The position numbers and the translations under genes are program-made. The notes under the pieces are model-generated. The model did no database searches. It had not been told where the DNA came from and saw nothing but the letters and a program-made list of their open reading frames with translations. Below, in pieces: positions 1 through 5,246 of a DNA stretch of 5,257 nt (position 1 is its first letter; every line of letters begins with the position of its first letter). Source of the stretch: Methanolacinia sp964465295 (lineage in GTDB: Archaea; Halobacteriota; Methanomicrobia; Methanomicrobiales; Methanomicrobiaceae); NCBI GenBank assembly GCA_964465295.1, contig CAYXKC010000100.1, forward strand, positions 1 through 5,257, written 5' to 3'.

Positions 1-32
1 TCTTCTATATCCCCGAACCAGTATCTCTGCAT
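1..32 (-). CDS. N-terminal fragment of an unidentified divergent gene
   Basis: An ATG at 32 on the minus strand opens a frame that stays open to the window edge and reads MQRYWFGDIE. The sequence looks protein-like and has no stop, but ten codons cannot identify a family. Position supports it: it diverges from the exchanger gene at 135 and has an AT-rich, TATA-like palindrome (58-71) centred about 32 nt upstream, which suits a very short leader. No Shine-Dalgarno sequence is visible. It could be a chance open frame, since only 32 bases are seen. Confidence 0.4.
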   Translation of the reverse strand, partial: MQRYWFGDIE

Positions 33-57
33 GACAATACATTAATCGATAAATACC

Positions 58-71
58 CTATTTAATTATAG
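58..71. promoter_or_regulatory. AT-rich near-palindromic TATA-like element in the divergent intergenic region
   Basis: CTATTTAATTATAG is nearly identical to its own reverse complement and can read as a TATA box in either direction. On the minus strand its centre lies about 32 nt upstream of the ATG at 32. On the plus strand it would give a leader of roughly 45 nt for the exchanger at 135. Assignment rests only on base composition and spacing. Confidence 0.35.
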
Positions 72-84
72 CATCTGAAAGACG

Positions 85-111
85 AGTGATAATCTCATAA
101 ATTCAGTGATA
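85..111 (+). repeat. Direct repeat AGTGATA spaced 20 bp, upstream of the exchanger gene
   Basis: AGTGATA occurs at 85-91 and again at 105-111, exactly 20 bp apart, which is about two helical turns. The second copy runs into a TATA-like ATATAAT (109-115), which is 20 nt before the exchanger ATG. The geometry suits a regulator bound on one face of the helix at the promoter, but two 7-bp copies in AT-rich DNA could be chance. Confidence 0.25.
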
Positions 112-134
112 TAATTTCAAATCAGGGTTTATTC

Positions 135-1061
135 ATGCTCATAAACATATTGCTCTTCATAGCAGGCCTTGCACTTCTCATAAAGGGTGCGGACTACTTT
201 GTTTCAGGAGGAGCCGGCCTTGCTTCAAGATTCGGCGTCTCGCCGGGGACTATCGGCCTTACAGTGATCGCCTTCGGGACATCGCTACCCGAATTCGTCG
301 TGAGCACAAACGCTCTACTTGAAGGAAATTCCGGCATTGCACTTGGAAATATTATCGGAAGCAACATAGCAAACATCGCCCTGGTCCTCGCATTTTGTGC
401 AATAATTGCACCTGCAGTTCTCTCGACAAAAGGGCGCCTGAGAGACGACATAGTATTCAGGGATTATTTGATGATGCTCGCGGGAACGGCAGTATTCATG
501 ATATTTTCATTCTTCAGCCCGCTCGGAATCCCTGCCGGAATGGTTTTCCTGGCTGTATTTATTGCGATAATATATTTCAACTGGAAAAAAGGAAAGACCG
601 AAGCTGAAAAGATCGAAGTCCACGGCAACCTCGATTATATCTATATTGCCGGTGGAATAACAGGGGTTGTCATCGGCTCGAGAATCCTTCTTATCAGTGC
701 GACCTCGATCGCACAGACCTTCGGCATACCCGATTATGTAATAGGCATATCGATGGTCGCAGTCGGGACTTCCCTGCCCGAACTCGCAACTTCCCTTGTT
801 GCTGTCGCAAAGGGACAGCACGGGATATCCACCGGAAACATACTCGGCAGCAACATCTTCAACCTCCTCTTCGTTCTCGGCATAGGATCGCTTATCACAC
901 CCATAGCGATCCCTGATTACACGGAAGTCATTATAATGGCCGTATTCTCAGCAGCTGCAATCCTGCTTTTTATAAAGTCGAGGAATCTTACAAGGTTCTT
1001 CGGTGTCGCCCTTCTGGCAGCCTATTCATTATACATCTATCTCGCATTTGCTGCGATCTGA
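135..1061 (+). CDS. CaCA-family calcium/sodium antiporter (YrbG/NCX type)
   Basis: This is a cytoplasmic-membrane cation exchanger of 308 residues, the usual length for prokaryotic CaCA proteins. Both inverted alpha repeats are plain. Alpha-1 has GTSLPE (48-53) followed by GN..GSN (71-77) and N80. Alpha-2 has GTSLPE (211-216) followed by GN..GSN (234-240). E53 and E216 match the two ion-binding glutamates (E54 and E213) of the Methanocaldococcus NCX structure. The position of its D240 is N243 here. Hydrophobic segments fill the protein, with a charged cytoplasmic-like loop near 150-165. The ATG at 135 has a weak AGGG (124-127) 7 nt upstream, and MLINILLFIAGLALL gives a good first helix. It converges with the permease gene, leaving 25 bp between them. 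The family is certain; whether Na+/Ca2+ or another cation pair is exchanged is not visible. Confidence 0.93.
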   Translation: MLINILLFIAGLALLIKGADYFVSGGAGLASRFGVSPGTIGLTVIAFGTSLPEFVVSTNALLEGNSGIALGNIIGSNIANIALVLAFCAIIAPAVLSTKGRLRDDIVFRDYLMMLAGTAVFMIFSFFSPLGIPAGMVFLAVFIAIIYFNWKKGKTEAEKIEVHGNLDYIYIAGGITGVVIGSRILLISATSIAQTFGIPDYVIGISMVAVGTSLPELATSLVAVAKGQHGISTGNILGSNIFNLLFVLGIGSLITPIAIPDYTEVIIMAVFSAAAILLFIKSRNLTRFFGVALLAAYSLYIYLAFAAI

Positions 1062-1088
1062 GGATATGCTTCCTCCAATCCAATTTTT
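1060..1088. terminator. Possible bidirectional terminator between convergent genes
   Basis: GAGGA (1060-1064) and TCCTC (1071-1075) form a 5-bp stem with a 6-nt loop, starting inside the exchanger stop codon. A T5 run (1084-1088) overlaps the end of the opposing permease gene. The short convergent gap makes a shared 3' end likely, but the stem is weak. Confidence 0.35.
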
Positions 1089-2292
1089 AAACCAGCCCGA
1101 ATGACCAGAAGATTACAGGAAGCATTACGGCCCCGATGCAGGGAACCCTCCTGATATTGATATAATGGGGAACGAGGCCGGTCATCGTTGCAAGAACAAG
1201 AATCACGAGACCGAAAGGCCCGGTGAATGCCAGGCAGAGAACCGTTACGAACGCAATCACTGCAAAGCCCGTCTTTCTCGCATCAAGCCCGGAGAAGAGA
1301 GCCGCACTGCCTGAGAGAGCTATTGTCAGCAAATATGCCGCAAGAGCAGCCAGTGCGCCTGCAAAGAGAAGAACAATCACCGAAGGGACCTCCCCAAGCG
1401 ATAATGCCACCATCACCCCGTTCCTCGTACGGGATAAGGCATAAAATGCCGCAAGTGCGAGGAATGCATTGGCAGTGTTCGCCGCCCCCGTAGCGGTTAT
1501 GAATCCTCCGCCATCCTTTCCGATTTTAAATACGGTTGCGAGGATCGCATTTGCTGATGCATTTGAGAGTCCCGGAAGCCAGCCGACTGTTGCACCGGCA
1601 ATCGTCCCTGCCGCCCCGCATTTTGCAATATCCCGGAAAGGAAGGTTTATTCCCCCGTAATCCTGCGGCGGCATCTCCCCCTGTTTTGTATGCAGGAGGA
1701 CGGAGACCCCGAAAAGACCGGTCAGGAGCGGCATCAGAAGCGAGGATTCGCCGAGCAGATTCCAGGAGAGCCAGCTGTACCTGAACGTAAACAGGCCGAG
1801 AATTCCCGAGACTGTAAAGACCGCAAACGACCACTCGGGAGATTCCGACTGGAGGATGAGGATTCCGGCGAACGTAACGAGGATGATGCCGATCCACCAG
1901 TCGATATATTCCTGGAGCGACGGCAGAAAAAAGAAGAACGCAATAAACAGCGGCATGGATATCGCACAGCCGAATGCACCCCCGATTGCGGAGAGGCGGA
2001 CGGCTTCTTCCGCCCTTCCTTCAAGGCACATCCTGTGCGACGGAAGAACGGATATGGCGGTATCCGGATCAGGCACACCGAGAAATGTTGCAGGGACGGC
2101 ATCGAGAAAAGTATGGGTTACAAGTGCGGAGAACATGGATACTGCAAGGGCTGCCGGGCCGACGATAACAAGCACCGCCCCCTGCACCGACAGGAGAATT
2201 CCCGCCATTGTATTTGCATGTATGCCGGGAATAAGACCGCTTATGGTCCCGAGAACAATCCCTATTGCCACACCGGCGATTATGTCATACAT
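1087..2292 (-). CDS. TctA-like (COG1784/DUF112) membrane permease, archaeal stand-alone type
   Basis: This 401-residue polytopic membrane protein resembles the large permease subunit of tripartite tricarboxylate transporters. Two related signatures mark the family's internal duplication: a glycine-rich GLIPGIHAN near 19-27 and GWLPGLSNASAN near 237-248. A conserved TFLGVPDPDTAISVLPSHRM stretch lies near 69-88, followed by EGRAEEAVRLSAIGG. The C-terminus (about 371-396) has the family-style GLVPHYINIRRVPCIGAVMLP. I start it at the ATG at 2292, which gives MYDIIAGVAIGIVLG. A TTG seven codons earlier (2313) adds only a polar stub. Neither the small membrane subunit TctB nor the periplasmic binding protein TctC lies beside it. 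Archaeal members often stand alone, so the substrate is unknown and tricarboxylates should not be assumed. It diverges from hemD across 101 bp. Confidence 0.85.
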   Translation of the reverse strand: MYDIIAGVAIGIVLGTISGLIPGIHANTMAGILLSVQGAVLVIVGPAALAVSMFSALVTHTFLDAVPATFLGVPDPDTAISVLPSHRMCLEGRAEEAVRLSAIGGAFGCAISMPLFIAFFFFLPSLQEYIDWWIGIILVTFAGILILQSESPEWSFAVFTVSGILGLFTFRYSWLSWNLLGESSLLMPLLTGLFGVSVLLHTKQGEMPPQDYGGINLPFRDIAKCGAAGTIAGATVGWLPGLSNASANAILATVFKIGKDGGGFITATGAANTANAFLALAAFYALSRTRNGVMVALSLGEVPSVIVLLFAGALAALAAYLLTIALSGSAALFSGLDARKTGFAVIAFVTVLCLAFTGPFGLVILVLATMTGLVPHYINIRRVPCIGAVMLPVIFWSFGLV

Positions 2293-2324
2293 CTTTCCCG
2301 GAAGATAAATCAAACCCCGAGGGT

Positions 2325-2347
2325 AAAAAACCGGCGGTTTTAGCCGG
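2325..2347 (-). promoter_or_regulatory. Two mutually exclusive hairpins ending in a T6 run, upstream of the permease
   Basis: CCGGC (2331-2335) pairs with GCCGG (2343-2347) around a 7-nt loop. Overlapping it, AAAACC (2327-2332) pairs with GGTTTT (2336-2341) around a 3-nt loop. The two stems share bases and cannot coexist. Read on the minus strand, the GC stem is followed directly by TTTTTT (2330-2325), like an intrinsic terminator, 33 nt before the permease ATG. It may stop leftward transcription or form part of a leader. Its function is inferred only from structure. Confidence 0.35.
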
Positions 2348-2360
2348 CCCTACCTGCAGG

Positions 2361-2376
2361 TTATTTAATCTTATAT
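2361..2376 (+). promoter_or_regulatory. TATA-box region of the hemD-cbf5 operon
   Basis: TTATTTAATCTTATAT is the most AT-rich patch ahead of hemD. The TTATTTAA part is centred about 28 nt before the ATG at 2394, close to the archaeal TATA-to-start distance. Transcription would then begin at or within a few bases of the start codon. No Shine-Dalgarno sequence lies between, so the mRNA is probably leaderless. Confidence 0.55.
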
Positions 2377-2393
2377 CTCTTAATCTCTGGACA

Positions 2394-3089
2394 ATGAGGA
2401 TTGCAGTCACAAGGCTTCGTGAAAAGGCTGGAAAAGATGCCGAAACCTGCAGGAGATACGGCCATGAGTGCTATACGGTATCCCCGCTCATCGCGAGGGT
2501 CTACGAGGACAGGGTCAAAGAGTTCGTGACTAAAGCAAACGCAGATGAGTTCGACTGCATATTTTTCACAAGCGCCCTCCCGGCACAGGTCGTCGGACCC
2601 CTGCTCCAGGTGAGGCCGGAGATGGTTGCAATCGGGCCGCAGACGGCAAAGACCCTTACCGATATGGGTTTTGACTGCGAGACCCTTCCGGACTTCTACT
2701 CGAGGGACTTTGCACCATATATGGGCGACCGGATATGGGGAAAGAGGATCGGCATCCCGAGGGCCGACGTCCCGAACCCCGGGCTTATCAGTTCCATTGA
2801 AGATAAGGGTGGAATCGCGGCCGAGACGAGGATCTACGGCCTCGAGCCGACAGGGGAGATACTCGACCTTGATGGTGCGGACGCCATCCTGTTCACGAGT
2901 GCCGGTTCGTTTAAAAACGCCGTATGGGACAAAGATGTAAAGATCCTCCTGATCGCTATCGGGGATGTGACCGGAAAGGCGATGGAGCTTGGAGGATGTA
3001 CTCCGGATGTGACAGGCGACGGTTCGCTTGCAGGGACGCTTGAGGCACTGAACAGGTATCTCGAAGAGAGGGGCGGAAACATTGACTGA
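2394..3089 (+). CDS. hemD: Uroporphyrinogen-III synthase
   Basis: HemD closes and rearranges hydroxymethylbilane to uroporphyrinogen III in the cytoplasm, the branch point to F430, corrinoids, siroheme and heme-like products. The 231-residue protein shows the two-domain HemD pattern. It starts with MRIAVTRLREKAG, then IFFTSALPA (57-64), then AIGPQTAKTL..MGF (79-93). A second half follows with KRIGIPRA (117-124), Y148 in a TRIYGLEP segment, LFTSAGSF (167-173) and AIGDVTGKAMELG (188-200). Y148 sits where HemD enzymes carry a conserved active-site-cleft tyrosine. The frame is open upstream to 2265, but those 43 codons overlap the divergent promoter and read as non-protein, so the ATG at 2394 is the start. 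It overlaps cbf5 by 8 bp. HemD sequences diverge strongly, but the motifs make this call fairly firm. Confidence 0.88.
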   Translation: MRIAVTRLREKAGKDAETCRRYGHECYTVSPLIARVYEDRVKEFVTKANADEFDCIFFTSALPAQVVGPLLQVRPEMVAIGPQTAKTLTDMGFDCETLPDFYSRDFAPYMGDRIWGKRIGIPRADVPNPGLISSIEDKGGIAAETRIYGLEPTGEILDLDGADAILFTSAGSFKNAVWDKDVKILLIAIGDVTGKAMELGGCTPDVTGDGSLAGTLEALNRYLEERGGNID

Positions 3090-3999
3090 ATTTAGCGATC
3101 CGGAACTTAATTCCGCACTTAAATGCGGCGTGGTGGTTCTCGACAAGCCGCAGGGGCCATCGAGCCACCAGGCGGCGGCGTGGGCGGCGGAGATTCTCGG
3201 TGTAAAGATCGGGCAGGGAGGAACACTCGACCCGATGGTCTCCGGCGTTCTCGTGCTTATGCTCGGCCGGGCTGTCAGGCTTGCTCCTGTTCTCCTGAAC
3301 CACAAAAAGGAGTATGTCGCCCTTCTCAGGCTTCACAAAGATGTCCCTGAAGCCGAGATCAGGAGGGTTGCAGGAGAGTTCAGAGGCCGCCAGTACCAGA
3401 GGCCCCCGAAGATGAGTGCGGTCAAGAGGCAGCTTCGGATTCGCGAGATATACGACATGGAGATCCTTGATATCAGGGGAAGGCTTGTCCTGATGAGGGT
3501 TGAGTGTGAGGCTGGGACATACATCCGCCTCCTCTGCCGTCACATCGCACTTGCGATGGGTGCAGGAGGGCAGATGGTCGAGCTGAGAAGGACGAAATCC
3601 GGGCCGTTCACCGAGGATGAATGCGTAACGCTTCACGACCTCCGGGATGCGGCTGAACACGCGAAGGAAGGGAAACCGGAGATGCTCAGGAGTATGATCC
3701 TTCCTGTCGAGAGGCTTGCCGAAAGTCTCCCGAAAGTAGTCATCAGGGACAAGGCGGTCGATGCGATATGCCACGGTGCGGTTCTTGCGGCGGTGGGCAT
3801 ACTTGAAAAAGACAACTACAAAAAGAATGCACGGTTGGCCGTCATGACACAGAAAGGCGAACTGGTCTGCATCGGAAAGGCGATCGTCTCCTCCGAGGAC
3901 TACGGAAGAAGCGATACAGGGCTTGTAATCAGGCCGGAGACCGTCCTTATGGAGCCGGGAACATACGAGAAGGGATGGGAGACGAAGAAGAGGGACTGA
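3082..3999 (+). CDS. cbf5: Archaeal Cbf5, tRNA/rRNA pseudouridine synthase with PUA domain
   Basis: Cbf5 is the catalytic subunit of H/ACA guide ribonucleoproteins (with Nop10, Gar1 and L7Ae) and can also modify tRNA U55. In 305 residues it shows VVLDKPQGPSSH (18-29), GGTLDP with catalytic D50, QRPPKMSAVKRQLR (106-119), EAGTYIRLLCRHIA (143-156) and MVELRRTKSGPF (165-176). A PUA domain follows at about 217-292. The start is a TTG at 3082, because the first internal Met (52) lies beyond the catalytic Asp. A GAGGGG (3068-3073) sits about 8 nt upstream, inside the hemD end, suggesting translational coupling. The N-terminus is about 30 residues shorter than in Pyrococcus Cbf5. Two usually conserved histidines are glutamine here: Q45 in GQGGTLDP and Q164 in GGQM. 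Confidence 0.95.
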   Translation: MTEFSDPELNSALKCGVVVLDKPQGPSSHQAAAWAAEILGVKIGQGGTLDPMVSGVLVLMLGRAVRLAPVLLNHKKEYVALLRLHKDVPEAEIRRVAGEFRGRQYQRPPKMSAVKRQLRIREIYDMEILDIRGRLVLMRVECEAGTYIRLLCRHIALAMGAGGQMVELRRTKSGPFTEDECVTLHDLRDAAEHAKEGKPEMLRSMILPVERLAESLPKVVIRDKAVDAICHGAVLAAVGILEKDNYKKNARLAVMTQKGELVCIGKAIVSSEDYGRSDTGLVIRPETVLMEPGTYEKGWETKKRD

Positions 4000-4024
4000 C
4001 CCGTCTTTCAACCCACATACCCGC

Positions 4025-4031
4025 TTTTTTT
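4025..4031 (+). terminator. T7 tract ending the hemD-cbf5 transcript
   Basis: Seven consecutive T residues lie 25 bases after the cbf5 stop codon and just ahead of a separate promoter-like element. Archaeal RNA polymerase commonly terminates at such tracts without needing a hairpin, and I see no strong stem before it. Confidence 0.5.
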
Positions 4032-4033
4032 GC

Positions 4034-4047
4034 AAAACTATAACTAT
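4034..4047 (+). promoter_or_regulatory. TATA-like element for the PPOX-family gene
   Basis: AAAACTATAACTAT immediately follows the T7 tract. Its centre is about 46 nt upstream of the chosen ATG at 4087, which would place the transcript start near 4067 and leave a short leader holding the ribosome binding site. Based on spacing and composition only. Confidence 0.45.
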
Positions 4048-4071
4048 CCTGACCGTTTATCTCTCTTAAAA

Positions 4072-4080
4072 AGGAGTGAT
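4072..4080 (+). promoter_or_regulatory. Strong Shine-Dalgarno site that decides the PPOX-family start
   Basis: AGGAGTGAT closely matches the complement of the archaeal 16S rRNA tail. AGGAG ends 4 nt before an ATG at 4081 and 10 nt before an ATG at 4087. It rules out the upstream TTG at 4030, which lies before the promoter-like element. Confidence 0.7.
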
Positions 4081-4086
4081 ATGACA

Positions 4087-4491
4087 ATGGTAAAGATGAC
4101 AGATGAGATTATCGAGGCAATCGGGAAGATGAAGAATTTCCCGCTTGCAACCGCTTCAAAGGACGGAATCCCGAATGTCGCACCGATGGGTGCGTACCGC
4201 GTCAAAGACTCGGAGACCATCTGGATCCAGGACAACTTCATGAACAAGACCCTTGCAAACGTCGAAGAGAATCCGAAGGCCGCAATTTACATCTACGGCG
4301 ACGGTGCAAAGGGCTGCTACCAGATTAAGGCGGATGTAACGGTCGTCAAATCCGGCCCCGAACTCGAGGAGATGAAGGCATACACCGAGGAGAGAAAACC
4401 CGGCCTTCCCGGCAAGGGACTCTTAATCCTCAAGGTGACCGGCGTCTTCCAGTGCATGCCCGGTGCAGAGGCAGGCAAGAAGCTTCTCTGA
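4087..4491 (+). CDS. Pyridoxamine 5'-phosphate oxidase (PPOX) family FMN-binding protein
   Basis: This small cytoplasmic flavoprotein of 134 residues has the split-barrel FMN-binding fold. The order is typical: a short N-terminal helix, FPLATASKDGIPNVAPMGAYRV (18-39), WIQDNFMNKTLANVEENPKAAIYIYG (46-71), GCYQIKADVTV (76-86) and a closing LLILKVTGVFQCMPG (112-126). The length and layout resemble stand-alone FMN-binding proteins rather than true PdxH, so a vitamin B6 role should not be assumed. It could bind F420 or heme instead, as some members of this superfamily do. Three nearby ATGs (4081, 4087, 4096) are possible; 4087 has the best spacing from the ribosome binding site and 4081 is the main alternative. 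It has its own promoter signals and is probably monocistronic. Confidence 0.88.
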   Translation: MVKMTDEIIEAIGKMKNFPLATASKDGIPNVAPMGAYRVKDSETIWIQDNFMNKTLANVEENPKAAIYIYGDGAKGCYQIKADVTVVKSGPELEEMKAYTEERKPGLPGKGLLILKVTGVFQCMPGAEAGKKLL

Positions 4492-4494
4492 AGA

Positions 4495-4527
4495 GACCGG
4501 AAAAATCCTATTTTTACAAGCCCGGTC
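4495..4527 (+). terminator. Compound stem-loop in the PPOX-family 3' untranslated region
   Basis: GACCGG (4495-4500) pairs with CCGGTC (4522-4527). Stacked directly inside, AAAAAT (4501-4506) pairs with ATTTTT (4510-4515) around a CCT loop. The result is a 12-bp hairpin with a one-sided bulge at 4516-4521. It starts 4 nt after the stop codon. The inner arm contains a T5 tract that could itself be the terminator. A role in termination or mRNA stability is inferred. Confidence 0.4.
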
Positions 4528-4548
4528 CGGGAGAAGAAAACCCGCCGG

Positions 4549-4582
4549 AAAACAACACCAAAAACGACACGAAAAACAATAG
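4549..4582 (+). repeat. Three imperfect A-rich tandem repeats
   Basis: Units at 4549-4559, 4560-4571 and 4572-4582 share the pattern A4-5 C (A/G)A, the first two ending CAC plus one base. On the minus strand they read as successive GTTTT(T) tracts and could act as a T-tract terminator against leftward transcription. Otherwise they are just spacer ahead of the tRNA promoter. Together with 4492-4548 and 4583-4641 they make up a 150-bp non-coding stretch. Confidence 0.3.
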
Positions 4583-4613
4583 AGTTATTAGAATACCAAG
4601 CCAATAATGTGAA

Positions 4614-4630
4614 GCACATTTTCTTTGTGC
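4614..4630 (+). other. Small hairpin just upstream of tRNA-Ser
   Basis: GCACA (4614-4618) and TGTGC (4626-4630) form a perfect 5-bp stem with a 7-nt T-rich loop. It ends 11 nt before the mature tRNA 5' end. It could lie in the tRNA leader or in promoter DNA; nothing in the sequence decides which. Confidence 0.3.
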
Positions 4631-4641
4631 AGCAGCTTTTT

Positions 4642-4727
4642 GCTGAGGTAGTCTAGTCTGGTAGGGCGCAGGCCTGGAAAGCCTGTGGGGAGCTTTCCCC
4701 TCGGGAGTTCAAATCTCCCCCTCAGCG
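4642..4727 (+). tRNA. tRNA-Ser (anticodon GGA)
   Basis: This is a complete type II tRNA. The acceptor stem GCTGAGG (4642-4648) pairs perfectly with CCTCAGC (4720-4726), followed by discriminator G4727. The anticodon stem CAGGC/GCCTG encloses loop CTGGAAA with GGA at 4676-4678, which decodes UCC and UCU. The long variable arm (4686-4702) has stem GGGGA/TCCCC, as expected for serine. The T arm GGGAG/CTCCC holds loop TTCAAAT. The D arm is short (GTC/GGC) with the conserved GG in its loop. There is no intron and no encoded CCA; GTTT follows the discriminator base. No strong TATA box is seen; AATAATG near 4603-4609 is the best-placed weak candidate. Its 3' side borders AT-rich DNA, a common integration point for mobile elements. 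Confidence 0.97.
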
Positions 4728-4735
4728 TTTGACGG

Positions 4736-4749
4736 TTTTTTTGATTTTT
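4736..4749 (+). terminator. T-tract terminator of tRNA-Ser
   Basis: A T7 run (4736-4742) followed by GA and T5 (4745-4749) begins 9 nt after the mature tRNA 3' end. This is the usual archaeal termination signal for a tRNA transcript. Confidence 0.65.
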
Positions 4750-4767
4750 CATTTTATCCACAATAAT

Positions 4768-5246
4768 CTAGAAAATAATTGCACATATAAACAAAATAAT
4801 TCCCCCAGACATGAAAATGATATGAGCATATATCAATCCATTTAACAATGAAATATAAATTGCTAACTTTCTTGGCATACTAATAAGCCTATCAATTATT
4901 TTTGATTGCGATTTGTCTGAAATATTAAGAGCCTTCCCATTACCGATATTTTCTTTTAAATTTTGTAAATGGTTCAATGTTAAGTCTAATTTATCAGCTA
5001 ATTGTCTTAAAATTAAAATAAAAGCAATAGAGGCTACAATAAATGATAATCCAAAAAGAAAGATTGGTCCTATTAAAATCAAAACTCGACCAGTATAACA
5101 TATGTTACTGGACTCATCTACTAATAAACCTCCAATCCAAAGAAACGAGCCTAAAGAAATTGTTAAAGTCCATTTTAAGAAATCACCAATTTTGTTAAAA
5201 TACTTCGTGTAATCCCATCTATGGGACTTGTTGATTTTTCACCCAT
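4768..5246 (-). CDS. Unrecognised multi-pass membrane protein, frameshifted near its N-terminus
   Basis: I do not recognise this protein. One frame is open from 5238 to the TAG at 4768 but has no ATG, GTG or TTG until a TTG at 5082, which would discard a good membrane segment. An ATG at 5246 in the neighbouring frame reads MGEK and then soon hits TAA (5177-5175). Adding one base in the A5 run (T5 at 5235-5239, plus strand) would join the two as MGEKINKSHRWDYTKYF and give about 159 residues. That product would have a membrane helix at WTLTISLGSFLWIGGLLV, a longer one at VLILIGPIFLFGLSFIVASI and a hydrophobic C-terminal hairpin. A polar, helical middle (ADKLDLTLNHLQNLKENIGNG) separates them. 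Codons are strongly AT-ending (TTA, ATT, AAA), unlike the genes to the left. It converges on tRNA-Ser. It may be a real gene with a sequencing indel, a decaying gene, or an unusual frameshift. Confidence 0.6.
5213..5226. repeat. Perfect 6-bp inverted repeat beside the frame break
   Basis: TCCCAT (5213-5218) and ATGGGA (5221-5226) flank a CT spacer. The palindrome lies within the short overlap (5238-5178) of the two frames of the membrane-protein gene, so it is a second candidate place for the lost base. Such palindromes can promote slippage. Confidence 0.35.

Noticed and set aside
1690..2343. 217-codon plus-strand open frame antisense to the permease, plus several smaller ones
   Set aside because: The translations are low-complexity and charged (Arg, Lys, Glu, Gly) and sit opposite a clear polytopic membrane protein; no start signal is seen.
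2265..2393. N-terminal extension of hemD by 43 codons
   Set aside because: It would overlap the permease start and the promoter-like TATA region, and its sequence has no HemD character. The family starts at MRIAVTR.
2361..3305. 314-codon open frame on the minus strand opposite hemD
   Set aside because: It covers hemD, its promoter and the cbf5 start, and its translation shows no recognisable motif. hemD on the plus strand explains the region.
2956..4035. 359-codon open frame on the minus strand opposite cbf5 and the end of hemD
   Set aside because: It is the complement of well-supported genes. Its translation is rich in Arg, Pro, Ser and His with no domain, which is a by-product of the codon bias of cbf5.
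4030..4086. TTG start at 4030 for the PPOX-family protein
   Set aside because: It lies in the T7 tract before the promoter-like element and ignores the strong ribosome binding site at 4072-4080.
4603..4645. C/D box guide RNA, using ATGTGAA as box C and CTGA at 4643-4646 as box D
   Set aside because: ATGTGAA is a poor match to RTGATGA, no C'/D' pair is seen, and the CTGA belongs to the tRNA acceptor stem.
4768..5082. TTG at 5082 as the true start of the AT-rich membrane protein
   Set aside because: No ribosome binding site precedes it, and the same frame continues upstream for about 50 protein-like codons with another membrane segment, so a frame break nearer 5235 is a better explanation. 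It remains possible.
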